From Celeribacter ethanolicus (lineage in GTDB: Bacteria; Pseudomonadota; Alphaproteobacteria; Rhodobacterales; Rhodobacteraceae), in the NCBI RefSeq assembly GCF_001550095.1, contig NZ_LRUC01000051.1:60857-124856 (forward strand): a stretch of 64,000 bases of DNA. Reading direction: 5' to 3'. The notes below the pieces were generated by a model that had not been told where the DNA came from, did not search any database, and saw nothing but the letters and a program-made list of their open reading frames with translations. Below, piece after piece: positions 21,310 to 29,946 of the stretch; the first letter of the stretch is position 1, and the number at the start of each line of letters is the position of its first letter. The translations under genes and the position numbers were made by a program.

Positions 21310-21996
21310 TTATATCGACTGGGGCCAGTCCAGCTTCGGCAGATCCATCGCGTAGGGCACCGGATCGTAGCTGATGTTCAGCCCGTCGGTGCGCCATTTC
21401 TGAAACGCAGGATCGGCGAGATGCGCGTTCACATAGGCGGCGAGACGCTCGGAGACCGGCAGGCCATAGCCGGTGATCCGCGCCGCAACCGGGGCGTAAA
21501 ACACATCGGCGGCGGAATAGGCGCCAAAGAGCCAGGGCCCATCGCCCGAGAAGTGCTCGAAGGCATGGCCGAGGACAAGCTCGAGGCGGTCGAGGTCGGC
21601 CTGAACCGCATCGCTGATCGCAAACCCCTCGTAGCGATGCAAAAGCTGCATGGCGCAGGCGGAGCGGAGTTCGGTGAAGCCTGCGTGCATCTCTGCGACC
21701 AGCCAACGGGCATAAATCCGGGCCTGCGGATCGGCGGGCCAGTGACCGGCCTCCGGGTGACGTTCGGCCAGGGTTTCAGCCAGAGCGATGCTTTCACCGA
21801 TCACCCAGCCTTCGGGCGTGCGGGCCGTGGGGACGAAACGGGCGGGAGAGAGCGGCGCGAGATCTTGTTGCATCGTGCCGGTGTAGAGACCGGTCATGAT
21901 TTCGCGGTAGGGGATGCCGAATTTCTCGAACAGGAGCCAGCCGCGCAGGGACCAGCTCGAAAAGCTTTTATCGCCAATGAAAAGATCGTATGACAT
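21310..21996 (-). CDS. Glutathione S-transferase family protein
   Basis: A 228-residue protein with a thioredoxin-like N-terminal domain (YDLFIGDKSFSSWSLRGWLLFEKFG), in which the SSWS serine is the likely glutathione-activating residue. The cis-Pro segment reads GWVIGESIALAETLAERHP, and an all-helical C-terminal domain follows. It would conjugate or reduce substrates with glutathione, whose synthetase gene gshB is also in this window. The ATG at 21996 is chosen because a strong AGGAGG lies 5 bases upstream; a GTG two codons earlier overlaps that site. Confidence 0.88.
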   Translation of the reverse strand: MSYDLFIGDKSFSSWSLRGWLLFEKFGIPYREIMTGLYTGTMQQDLAPLSPARFVPTARTPEGWVIGESIALAETLAERHPEAGHWPADPQARIYARWLVAEMHAGFTELRSACAMQLLHRYEGFAISDAVQADLDRLELVLGHAFEHFSGDGPWLFGAYSAADVFYAPVAARITGYGLPVSERLAAYVNAHLADPAFQKWRTDGLNISYDPVPYAMDLPKLDWPQSI

Positions 21997-22071
21997 GGGC
22001 ACCTCCTGATGTTGCGATTAACATAGAGGGGCTTAATTCATCATGAAAATTCATATTTGTCGAAAAAATAA

Positions 22072-22641
22072 TCAATATTTGTGATTTTTCTGAGCGCAAG
22101 ACCAGGGACCCGACAGGCCTTGCGGACAGTCAATCACGGTGGCGGATAACGGGTCGATGCGATGTGCAAGGACCTCATGGGCGGAACACTTCAGCGCCTT
22201 TTGCAACAGCGCAAGGATCACCCCCATATGGGCGACGACGATGGTTTCTCCGGCAAGGTCGTGGACCCCGGCATGCACCCGCGCGGAAAACGTGTTCCAG
22301 CTTTCTCCGCCGGGCGGCGCCACATCTCCGGGGGTCTCGAAGACCTGACGCGCCAGATCGCCGTCGCGGGCTTCGATTTCCGGCCAGCGCAGCAATTCCC
22401 AGTCTCCGAAATGGGTCTCCCGCAGGCGTGGATCGTGCGAGAGCCGGGGGCGGGGGCCTTGAATGGCGCTTGCCGTATCGACGGCACGACTCAAATCGGA
22501 GGAGATCACCGGCACCTGCGGCAGAGCCTGTTCCAACCGACCGATGGCGGCATGATCGGACAGATCGGCGGGCAGATCGCTCCAGCCGACAAAGCTTTTG
22601 GCGTGCGTCGGGCCATGACGGATCAACCAAAGGCGGCTCAC
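22072..22641 (-). CDS. cobC: Histidine phosphatase family protein, probable alpha-ribazole phosphatase
   Basis: A 189-residue member of the phosphoglycerate-mutase-like histidine phosphatases. It has the catalytic RHG at residues 8-10, the ETHFGDWE block and a second catalytic His in VVAHMGVIL. The family is broad. The 4-base overlap with cobU, whose product acts one step earlier in nucleotide-loop assembly, points to CobC: removing phosphate from alpha-ribazole-5'-phosphate in cobalamin synthesis. Confidence 0.75.
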   Translation of the reverse strand: MSRLWLIRHGPTHAKSFVGWSDLPADLSDHAAIGRLEQALPQVPVISSDLSRAVDTASAIQGPRPRLSHDPRLRETHFGDWELLRWPEIEARDGDLARQVFETPGDVAPPGGESWNTFSARVHAGVHDLAGETIVVAHMGVILALLQKALKCSAHEVLAHRIDPLSATVIDCPQGLSGPWSCAQKNHKY

Positions 22642-23159
22642 AGCAGCCCCTCCGGCAGGCTGCCCTTGAGCACGAAAGGCAGTCCGGCCATGACGCCCAC
22701 GACGGTGGCCGCTTCCTCGGCAAGCCGCCGGTTCAGCGCGCCTTGGGCGATGCGAAACCGGCGGGCGAGGGCGTTTTCCGGCACGATGCCAAGCCCGACC
22801 TCATTGGAGACGACGACGATCTGCGCCGGGCTCTGGCGGATCGCGGCGAGCAGCTTGTCGGTTTCCCGGTCGAGGTCGTGTTCGGCCAGGAGATGGTTCG
22901 TCAGCCAGAGCGTGGCGCAGTCGAACAACAGAATCTGACCCTCAAGAGCTTCGGAAATCACCCGATCGGCAGCGTAAGGCTCCTCGATTGTGCACCAATC
23001 GACCCCACGATTTGTGCGGTGTCGCTCAGCCTTTGTGCGCATTTCTTCATCGTAGATCTGAGCGCTGGCCAGGTAAACTCTATTCAAACCACTGTGAACG
23101 CATATTTTTTCCGAAAAATCGGACTTCCCGGAAGAGGCGCCGCCTAGGACGACTGTCAT
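22638..23159 (-). CDS. cobU: Adenosylcobinamide kinase / adenosylcobinamide-phosphate guanylyltransferase
   Basis: CobU (CobP) phosphorylates adenosylcobinamide and then transfers GMP, preparing the nucleotide loop of vitamin B12. The protein starts MTVVLGGASSGKS with its P-loop at residues 6-13. It carries ERHRTNRG, where the guanylylated His lies, then LLFDCATLWLTNHL and VVSNEVGLGIVP. Start choice is uncertain: in-frame ATGs also exist at 23171 and 23186 and none has a clear ribosome-binding site. It is divergent from rpoH. The B12-dependent reductase nrdJ elsewhere in this window is a likely consumer of the cofactor. Confidence 0.92.
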   Translation of the reverse strand: MTVVLGGASSGKSDFSEKICVHSGLNRVYLASAQIYDEEMRTKAERHRTNRGVDWCTIEEPYAADRVISEALEGQILLFDCATLWLTNHLLAEHDLDRETDKLLAAIRQSPAQIVVVSNEVGLGIVPENALARRFRIAQGALNRRLAEEAATVVGVMAGLPFVLKGSLPEGLL

Positions 23160-23179
23160 ATTTGTGCACATGATCGTGA

Positions 23180-23215
23180 GAACCATTTCGGAACCATTTT
23201 GTTAGGCTCTGCGTA
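23180..23215 (+). promoter_or_regulatory. Stress-type promoter candidate for rpoH
   Basis: GGAAC at 23190-23194 is followed after 17 bases by CGTA at 23212. This is close to the GGAAC-N16/17-CGTT consensus of alphaproteobacterial EcfG-type sigma factors. The same layout precedes both csbD genes in this window. The region also contains an 11-bp tandem repeat, GAACCATTTCG followed by GAACCATTTTG (23180-23201). Confidence 0.5.
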
Positions 23216-23304
23216 TCAGGAGTAGCCACCGCTCGCAAATGGCCGTCATCGGACTTGCCTTTGAGCCGAAGCCAGAGCGCACAAGAGACCTTCAGGAGGG
23301 GACA

Positions 23305-24186
23305 ATGGCACTCGATTTGACTGCATCGGACAACGCCCTGCCACGGCGGGCGATGAAAGCGGAAATGTTGGACGCCGAGACGGAGACGCAGCTTGCGCGC
23401 GCCTGGCGGGACCATCATGATGAAGCGGCACTGCACCGTCTGATCACCGCTTACATGCGGCTGGCGGTCTCGACGGCGGCGAAATTCAAGCGCTATGGCG
23501 CGCCGATGAACGACCTCATTCAGGAGGCCGGGCTTGGCCTGATGAAGGCCGCGGAGAAATTCGACCCGGATCGCGGCGTGCGGTTTTCGACCTATGCCGT
23601 ATGGTGGATCAAGGCCTCGGTGCAGGATTACGTCATGCGCAACTGGTCGCTGGTGCGGACCGGCTCCACCTCGGCGCAGAAGTCGCTGTTCTTCAACATG
23701 CGCCGGGTGCAGGCCCGCCTTGAACGCGAAGCCATGGCGCAGGGCGCGGCGCTCGACCGCGATCAGCTCTTGCAGATGATCGCCATGGATCTCGGCGTGC
23801 CGCTCAGAGATGTCGAGATGATGGACGGGCGTCTGTCCGGCTCGGATTTCTCTCTGAACGCCCAACAGTCCGGCGACGAGGAAGGTCGCGAATGGATCGA
23901 GACCCTTGCCGACGAGGGTGAAACCACCGCCGAAATGGTCGGCGAGGCGCATGATCAGGCGCAGCTCAAGATGTGGCTCGGCGAGGCGATGGACACGCTG
24001 AGCGAACGCGAACGCTTCATTCTGCGGGAACGCAAGCTGGCGGATGAGCCGCGTACGCTGGAAAGCTTGGGCGAGGAACTGTCCCTGTCGAAGGAACGCG
24101 TGCGGCAGTTGGAGGCGGGGGCCCTGCAGAAAATGCGGAGTGTGCTTGAAACCAACCGGCACGAGGTCCACAACTTCCTCGCATGA
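23305..24186 (+). CDS. rpoH: RNA polymerase sigma-32-type factor (RpoH)
   Basis: A 293-residue sigma-70-family factor of the RpoH group, which directs heat-shock and oxidative-stress transcription. Region 2 shows NDLIQEAGLGLMKAAEKFDP and FSTYAVWWIKASVQDYVMRNWSLVR. The RpoH box appears as QKSLFFNMRR, and region 4 includes the recognition helix block LSLSKERVRQLEAGAL. The ATG at 23305 follows AGGAGG by 6 bases. In Rhodobacteraceae there are usually two RpoH paralogues. The coupling to chaN and the stress-type promoter suggest the RpoH2-like one, but that is inferred. Confidence 0.9.
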   Translation: MALDLTASDNALPRRAMKAEMLDAETETQLARAWRDHHDEAALHRLITAYMRLAVSTAAKFKRYGAPMNDLIQEAGLGLMKAAEKFDPDRGVRFSTYAVWWIKASVQDYVMRNWSLVRTGSTSAQKSLFFNMRRVQARLEREAMAQGAALDRDQLLQMIAMDLGVPLRDVEMMDGRLSGSDFSLNAQQSGDEEGREWIETLADEGETTAEMVGEAHDQAQLKMWLGEAMDTLSERERFILRERKLADEPRTLESLGEELSLSKERVRQLEAGALQKMRSVLETNRHEVHNFLA

Positions 24187-25016
24187 AAGAGACGATTGCC
24201 CTCGTGACCGTTTTGGCTGCGAGCCCCGCATTTTCGGAGCAGATATCCCCGGATGCGCTCGATGTGTTGCAACCGGCGGATGTCGTGATCCTCGGGGAAA
24301 TCCACGACAACCCATTGCACCATGCGCATCAGGCGCGGGCGGTCGCGGGGCTTGCGCCAAAGGCGGTGGTGTTTGAAATGCTCAGCCCGGAGCAGGCAGC
24401 GCGTGTCACGCCGGAGCTGCGTCAGAATGCGGCAGGGCTGGCGCAGGCGCTTGAGTGGGAGAACTCCGGTTGGCCCAATTTCTCCATGTATTCCCCGATT
24501 TTTACGGCGAGCGATGCACCGGTCTACGGGGCGGCTCTGCCGCGTGACACCGTGCGCGCGGCTGTCTCGGACGGGGCGGCAGAGGTGTTTGGCGCGGAGG
24601 CTGCACGTTACGGCCTTGATCGTCTATTGCCGGATGACATGCAAAAGGCCCGGCAAGAGATGCAGTTCGAGTCCCATTGCGGGGCGATGCCGATGGCGAT
24701 GATGGCGGGTATGGTCGAGGCGCAGCGGCTGCGCGATGCCGCCTTTTCCCGCACCGTGATCGAGGCGTTCGAGGCGACCGGCGGTCCGGTCGCTGTGATC
24801 ACCGGCAATGGCCATGCGCGTGTCGATTGGGGAATGCCTGCGGTCCTGGCGCAGGCTGCGCCGGAGTTGCAAGTGCTGTCCATCGGACAATTGGAACATA
24901 TGCCGGAAGACGTGCCGCCCTACGATCTCTGGCTTGTCACCGACCCGGTGGAGCGGGACGACCTCTGTGCGGGGTTCGTGAGCCAATCCGAAGACGAGAC
25001 CGGAGGCGCGGGCTGA
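24183..25016 (+). CDS. ChaN family (haem-binding) periplasmic protein
   Basis: A 277-residue protein with a short cleavable signal peptide (MKETIALVTVLAASPAFSEQ). The ChaN fold is shown by VVILGEIHDNPLHHAHQ near the N-terminus, VVFEMLSPEQ, and late ITGNGHARVDWGMP. ChaN of Campylobacter binds haem pairs and is implicated in iron uptake. The gene overlaps rpoH by 4 bases, so it is co-translated with the sigma factor. Function here is unproven. Confidence 0.82.
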   Translation: MKETIALVTVLAASPAFSEQISPDALDVLQPADVVILGEIHDNPLHHAHQARAVAGLAPKAVVFEMLSPEQAARVTPELRQNAAGLAQALEWENSGWPNFSMYSPIFTASDAPVYGAALPRDTVRAAVSDGAAEVFGAEAARYGLDRLLPDDMQKARQEMQFESHCGAMPMAMMAGMVEAQRLRDAAFSRTVIEAFEATGGPVAVITGNGHARVDWGMPAVLAQAAPELQVLSIGQLEHMPEDVPPYDLWLVTDPVERDDLCAGFVSQSEDETGGAG

Positions 25017-25091
25017 GCATTGTCTCAAGCCGGGGCTTAGCTTAGAACCGATCCTCGAAACCGTCATGTCCGGGCCTGAGGGAGAGCTGTC

Positions 25092-26291
25092 ATGCTGAAC
25101 GGAAAGAGCATTCTGCTGATCATCGGCGGTGGCATTGCCGCGTTCAAATCGCTGGACCTGATCCGCCGCCTGCGCGAAGAAGGCGTCCGGGTTGTGCCGG
25201 TCCTGACGAAAGCCGCCGAAGAGTTCGTCACACCGCTATCGGTCTCCGCGCTGGCCGCCGAGAAGGTCTATCGCGATCTCTTCGATCTCACCGACGAGGC
25301 GGAAATGGGGCATATCGAACTGTCTCGCGCCGCGGATCTTGTGGTCGTATCGCCCGCCACCGCCGATCTTCTGGGCAAGATGGCCGGGGGGCTGGCCAAC
25401 GATCTGGCCTCGACCCTGTTGATGGCGACCGACAAACCCGTGCTCGTTGCCCCCGCGATGAATGTACGGATGTGGGAATATCCCGCGTGTCAGCGCAACG
25501 TAGCGACGCTTATGGGAGACGGTGTGCTGTTCGTCGGGCCAGAAGAGGGCAGCATGGCCTGTGGGGAGTTCGGCCCCGGGCGCCTGTCGGAGACGCCCGA
25601 CATCGTCGCCGCCATACGGGCTGCGCTGACCGATGGGCCGCTGAAGGGCAAGCACATCCTTGTCACCTCCGGTCCGACGCATGAGCCCATCGACCCGGTG
25701 CGTTATATCGCCAACCGGTCCTCGGGAGCGCAGGGCACGGCGATTGCCATAGCTCTTCGTGATCTGGGCGCCGATGTGAGTTTTGTCACGGGACCCGCCG
25801 ATGTGCCGCCGCCGCTCGGGGTGCGGGTGATCCCGGTGGAAACCGCGCGCGAAATGAAAGCGGCAGTGGAGGCGGCTCTGCCGGCCGAGGCGGCGGTGTT
25901 TGCCGCTGCCGTCGCGGATTGGCGGGTGGCCTCCGAGAGTGGGTCGAAAATCAAGAAAACACAGGGTAAGCTGCCCATTCTGGAGTTTTCCGAAAACCCG
26001 GACATTCTGGCGGGGGTGAGCCAGATGGCGGAAGGGCGGCCTCGTCTCGTGGTTGGCTTTGCCGCCGAGACAGATGACGTGATCGCGCATGCGACGGAGA
26101 AACGCAAACGCAAGGGCTGCGACTGGATCGTCGCCAATGACGTCTCCCCCGCGACGGGCATCATGGGCGGGACGGAAAACGCCGTCACCCTGATTTCCGA
26201 GCGCGGGGCCGATGAATGGCCGCGCATGGGCAAGGACGAGGTGGCGCGCCAGCTAGCCTATCGGATCGCCGATCATCTTGTGCAGAATTGA
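25092..26291 (+). CDS. coaBC: Bifunctional phosphopantothenoylcysteine decarboxylase / phosphopantothenate-cysteine ligase
   Basis: A 399-residue fusion making 4'-phosphopantetheine for coenzyme A. The N-terminal CoaC flavoprotein has GGIAAFKSLDLIRRL, PAMNVRMW and the active-site Cys in SMACGEFGPGRL. The C-terminal CoaB ligase has SGPTHEPIDPVRYIANRSSG, AAVADWR and the strap KIKKTQGKLP. The panB-panC genes for the preceding steps lie about 9 kb away. Good ribosome-binding site GGGAGAGC before the ATG. Confidence 0.96.
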   Translation: MLNGKSILLIIGGGIAAFKSLDLIRRLREEGVRVVPVLTKAAEEFVTPLSVSALAAEKVYRDLFDLTDEAEMGHIELSRAADLVVVSPATADLLGKMAGGLANDLASTLLMATDKPVLVAPAMNVRMWEYPACQRNVATLMGDGVLFVGPEEGSMACGEFGPGRLSETPDIVAAIRAALTDGPLKGKHILVTSGPTHEPIDPVRYIANRSSGAQGTAIAIALRDLGADVSFVTGPADVPPPLGVRVIPVETAREMKAAVEAALPAEAAVFAAAVADWRVASESGSKIKKTQGKLPILEFSENPDILAGVSQMAEGRPRLVVGFAAETDDVIAHATEKRKRKGCDWIVANDVSPATGIMGGTENAVTLISERGADEWPRMGKDEVARQLAYRIADHLVQN

Positions 26292-26325
26292 GTAATTCAA
26301 CCATCAGAAAACAGTGTGGGAAAAC

Positions 26326-26793
26326 ATGAGCGTCGCAATCAAGATCCAGTGGCTCGAGGGGGCCGATCCCGAGATCAAGCTGCCGTCCTATGAAACCGAA
26401 CATGCGGCGGGTGGCGATGTGCGCGCGAATTTTCCGCCGGAGATGCGGGAGGTTGGTGTGGTTCTGGAACCAGGTGCACGGGCACTGATCCCGACCGGTT
26501 TCGCGATGGAAATTCCGCCGGGCTATGAGGTTCAGGTGCGGCCCCGTTCCGGGTTGGCGCTCAAACACGGGATTTCCATGGTCAACACGCCGGGTACGAT
26601 TGACGCGGATTACCGCGGGCCGGTGGGCATTCTTCTGATCAACCACGGGCAGGAGGCGTTTCACGTCACCCATAGTGAGCGCATCGGCCAGATGATCGTC
26701 GCGCCTGTGGTGCAAGGCGATTACACCGTGGTCGAGAGTCTGACCGATACCGTGCGCGGTGCGGGTGGGTTCGGCTCGACCGGGCGCAAATGA
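26326..26793 (+). CDS. dut: Deoxyuridine 5'-triphosphate nucleotidohydrolase
   Basis: This trimeric dUTPase hydrolyses dUTP to dUMP, keeping uracil out of DNA and feeding dTMP synthesis. All five motifs are visible in the 155-residue protein: [40 protein letters not shown], and the C-terminal arm [11 protein letters not shown]. The ATG at 26326 was chosen over a GTG four codons earlier. It overlaps moeB by 4 bases. Confidence 0.96.
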   Translation: MSVAIKIQWLEGADPEIKLPSYETEHAAGGDVRANFPPEMREVGVVLEPGARALIPTGFAMEIPPGYEVQVRPRSGLALKHGISMVNTPGTIDADYRGPVGILLINHGQEAFHVTHSERIGQMIVAPVVQGDYTVVESLTDTVRGAGGFGSTGRK

Positions 26794-27818
26794 GTTATTT
26801 CCTGATCATCGCTGCGGTGCTTTGGGGCATCGGTTGGCTGACCGGCGCGCCGATACGGGCGCGGTGGGCGATGAGTGGGGTTCTCTATCTGGCTGTGATC
26901 TTGGCGCTTGCCGTGTTGCCCGAGGGGCACGCATTACGTTTAAGCCTTGGCGGGTCGCTGGGGGAATGGCTTTTGGTCGGAGCTGCGGCGGTGATCGTCA
27001 TGGCCTATCGTGCCGGGCTTGTGGCGCTGCGGCGGCGGGCGGAGGCGCGGGAGCCGGAAGAGAAGAGCGACAGTTTTCGCCCCGCGGAACTTGATCGCTA
27101 CATGCGGCACATCCTGTTGCGCGAGATTGGCGGGCCGGGGCAGCGCAAACTGAAAGATGCCAAGGTTCTGGTAATCGGCGCGGGTGGTCTTGGTGCTCCG
27201 GTGCTGCAATATCTGGCGGCCTCCGGTGTGGGCGTGATCGGGGTGATCGACCCGGATGTGGTCGAGGCCTCGAACCTGCAACGGCAGGTGATCCATACGG
27301 ATGCGCGCCTCGGTCAGCCCAAGGTGTTTTCCGCCGCCGAGGCGATGACGGCGCAGAACCCGTTCATCGAGGTCCGCCCCTATCATCGGGCGTTCGATGA
27401 GAACGCGATGGATCTGGTGGCCGAGTACGATCTGGTGCTGGACGGGACGGATAATTTCGATACGCGCTATCTTGTCAATCGCGCCTGTGTGACCCATGGC
27501 AAAACCTTGATCGCTGCGGCGATCACGCAATGGGAAGGTCAAATCAGCACCTATAAAACCCATGAAAATGGCCCCTGTTATCAATGTGTGTTCCCTGAGT
27601 GCCCCGCGCCGGGGATGGTGCCGAGCTGTGCGGAGGCGGGTGTTGCGGCCCCGTTACCGGGGATTTTGGGGACGATGATGGCGATGGAGGCGGTGAAAGA
27701 ACTCACTGGTGCCGGGCAGGGCCTTAAGGGGCGGCTCGTGATCCATGACGCGCTCTATGCCGAGACGCGCAGCATCGCGGTGAAAAAGCGTTCCGACTGT
27801 CCGATTTGCGGCGCCTAG
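26790..27818 (+). CDS. moeB: MoeB/ThiF-family adenylyltransferase with N-terminal membrane segments
   Basis: A 342-residue E1-like enzyme that adenylates the C-terminus of a sulphur-carrier protein (MoaD for molybdopterin, or ThiS). The ATP-binding GAGGLGAPV and [13 protein letters not shown] blocks are clear. Zn-binding Cys pairs occur in CYQCVFPE and CPICG, and the adenylation Arg lies within SNLQRQVIH. The first 80 residues are unusual: three hydrophobic segments (about 2-19, 27-45 and 58-77) that would anchor the enzyme in the inner membrane. A molybdenum cofactor role fits the xanthine dehydrogenase operon in this window, but ThiF activity is not excluded. Confidence 0.88.
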   Translation: MSYFLIIAAVLWGIGWLTGAPIRARWAMSGVLYLAVILALAVLPEGHALRLSLGGSLGEWLLVGAAAVIVMAYRAGLVALRRRAEAREPEEKSDSFRPAELDRYMRHILLREIGGPGQRKLKDAKVLVIGAGGLGAPVLQYLAASGVGVIGVIDPDVVEASNLQRQVIHTDARLGQPKVFSAAEAMTAQNPFIEVRPYHRAFDENAMDLVAEYDLVLDGTDNFDTRYLVNRACVTHGKTLIAAAITQWEGQISTYKTHENGPCYQCVFPECPAPGMVPSCAEAGVAAPLPGILGTMMAMEAVKELTGAGQGLKGRLVIHDALYAETRSIAVKKRSDCPICGA

Positions 27819-27870
27819 GCCTTTTCCTTACCGCGCGCGAGGCATAGCTTTGTCGCCAAAGGAGACACGC

Positions 27871-29895
27871 ATGACCAACGCTTACCTGTCCGAGTGGAAC
27901 ACGCCCTTCAATCTTCCGCCCTTCGCCGATCTGACCGATGCGGATGTCAAACCCGCCGTCGATGCCGCGCTTGCCGAGGGGCGTGCGGCGATCAAGGCGA
28001 TTGCCGAAAACCCCGAGGCTCCGACCTTCGCCAATACGATTGAGGCGCTCGAAAAAGCCGATGCGACCCTGTCGAAGGTCTTGGGCGCGTTTTACGGCAT
28101 GGCGGGTGCTGACACGAACGATGTGCGCGATGGGTTGATGCGCGATCTGTCTCCGGTTCTCTCGGCCTATAGTTCGGAAATCACCGCCAATGAGGCGCTG
28201 TTCAACCGGATCGAAAGGCTCTGGCAGGCGCATGAGGCCCTTGATCTGACGGACGAACAACAGCGTGTATTGATGCTCACCCGCCGCTCTTTCGTGCGCT
28301 CCGGGGCGAAACTCGAAGGTGCGCAAAAAGACCGTATGGCGGCGATCAAATCGCGCTTGGCCAGCCTCGGAACGCAGTTTACGCAAAACCTTCTGGCGGA
28401 TGAGCGGGACTGGTTCATGGAGCTGGAGGAGGCTGATCTCGAAGGTCTGCCGCAGTTCGTGGTCGATGCGGCGCATTCGGCGGGGGAAGAGAAGGGGGCG
28501 AAAGGGCCGGTGGTGACGCTGTCCCGGTCTTTGATCACGCCTTTCCTGCAATTCTCGCCGCGTCGCGATCTGCGCGAAAAAGCCTTTCGGGCCTGGGCCG
28601 CGCGGGGTGAGAATGGTAATGCCAATGACAACCGCGAAATCGCAAAAGAGATTTTGGAGCTGCGTGAAGAGCGCGCCAAATTGCTCGGCTATGAGAGCTT
28701 TGCAGCCTACAAGCTCGAAACCGAAATGGCCAAAACGCCCGAGCATGTGCGCGATCTGCTGATGCGGGTCTGGGCGCCGGCGAAAGAGGCTGCCGAACGG
28801 GACGCTGCGATCCTGTCGAAGATGATGGCCGAGGATGGCATCAACGGCGATCTGGAACCTTGGGACTGGCGCTATTATTCCGCGATCCGCCGCAAGGCGG
28901 AGCACGATCTCGATGAGGCGGAGCTCAAGCCCTATCTGCAACTCGAACGCATGATCGAGGCGGCCTTCACCTGCGCCAATCGTCTGTTCGGGCTGGAATT
29001 CGAACCGCTCGATGTGACGACATATCACCCCGACGCACGGGCCTGGAACGTGACGCGGAACGGTAAACATATCGCCGTGTTCATCGGCGATTATTTTGCG
29101 CGCGGCTCGAAGCGGTCAGGCGCGTGGTGTACCGCGATGCGCAGCCAGCAGAAACTCATGGGCGACATTCGACCCATCGTCCTCAATGTGTGCAATTTTG
29201 CCAAACCGCCAAAAGGCGAGCCGGCTCTGTTGTCCTATGACGATGCACGCACCCTGTTCCATGAGTTCGGCCATGCGCTGCATCAGATGTTGTCTGACGT
29301 GACCTACGAGTCGATTTCCGGCACCTCGGTGGCGCGCGATTTCGTCGAATTGCCGTCGCAGCTATACGAACATTGGCTCGAAGTGCCTGAGGTGCTCGAA
29401 GAATTCGCAACCCATGCGAAGACTGGCGAACCGATGCCACGCGATATGTTGGAGCGTCTTTTGGCCGCGCAGACCTACGATCAGGGGTTTGCAACCGTGG
29501 AATATGTGGCCTCGGCGCTGGTCGATCTGGATTTCCATGACGGCCCCGCACCGAAAGACCCGATGGCAGCGCAGGCGGAGACGCTTAAACGCATCGGTCT
29601 GCCGCATGCCGTCACCATGCGCCACGCGACGCCGCATTTCTCGCACGTCTTCTCGGGCGACGGTTACAGTTCGGGCTATTACAGCTACATGTGGTCGGAA
29701 GTGATGGACGCGGATGCGTTCGAGGCTTTCGAGGAAACCTCGCCCTTCGATCCCGCCATGGCGAAAAGCCTTGAAGAGAACATCCTGTCCAAAGGCGGGT
29801 CCAAGGATGCCGAAGCGCTTTACAAAGCCTTCCGGGGCCGGATGCCCGGCGTTGAGGCGCTGCTCAAGGGGCGAGGACTTCTGGCCGCCGAATAA
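27871..29895 (+). CDS. M3-family zinc oligopeptidase (Dcp/oligopeptidase A type)
   Basis: A 674-residue metallopeptidase that should cleave short peptides in the cytoplasm. The zinc site HEFGH lies in TLFHEFGHALHQML, and the distal GYYSYMWSEVMDADAF block is family-typical. The N-terminus (NAYLSEWNTPFNLPPFADL) matches peptidyl-dipeptidase Dcp and oligopeptidase A alike; I cannot separate these two by eye. The ATG at 27871 follows AAGGAGA by 6 bases. No signal peptide is seen. Confidence 0.92.
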   Translation: MTNAYLSEWNTPFNLPPFADLTDADVKPAVDAALAEGRAAIKAIAENPEAPTFANTIEALEKADATLSKVLGAFYGMAGADTNDVRDGLMRDLSPVLSAYSSEITANEALFNRIERLWQAHEALDLTDEQQRVLMLTRRSFVRSGAKLEGAQKDRMAAIKSRLASLGTQFTQNLLADERDWFMELEEADLEGLPQFVVDAAHSAGEEKGAKGPVVTLSRSLITPFLQFSPRRDLREKAFRAWAARGENGNANDNREIAKEILELREERAKLLGYESFAAYKLETEMAKTPEHVRDLLMRVWAPAKEAAERDAAILSKMMAEDGINGDLEPWDWRYYSAIRRKAEHDLDEAELKPYLQLERMIEAAFTCANRLFGLEFEPLDVTTYHPDARAWNVTRNGKHIAVFIGDYFARGSKRSGAWCTAMRSQQKLMGDIRPIVLNVCNFAKPPKGEPALLSYDDARTLFHEFGHALHQMLSDVTYESISGTSVARDFVELPSQLYEHWLEVPEVLEEFATHAKTGEPMPRDMLERLLAAQTYDQGFATVEYVASALVDLDFHDGPAPKDPMAAQAETLKRIGLPHAVTMRHATPHFSHVFSGDGYSSGYYSYMWSEVMDADAFEAFEETSPFDPAMAKSLEENILSKGGSKDAEALYKAFRGRMPGVEALLKGRGLLAAE

Positions 29896-29921
29896 GGCTT
29901 TTCTGATGGCCTAAATACTCA

Positions 29922-29946
29922 AAAGCGAGGCGGTCAATCCGCCTCG
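29922..29946 (-). terminator. Terminator overlapping the 3' end of the cation transporter gene
   Basis: On the minus strand a CGAGGCGG stem pairs with CCGCCTCG around the stop codon and is followed by CTTTTGAGTATTT. The 5' arm encodes the last residues (GEAD) of the transporter, so the terminator is partly coding. Confidence 0.65.
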
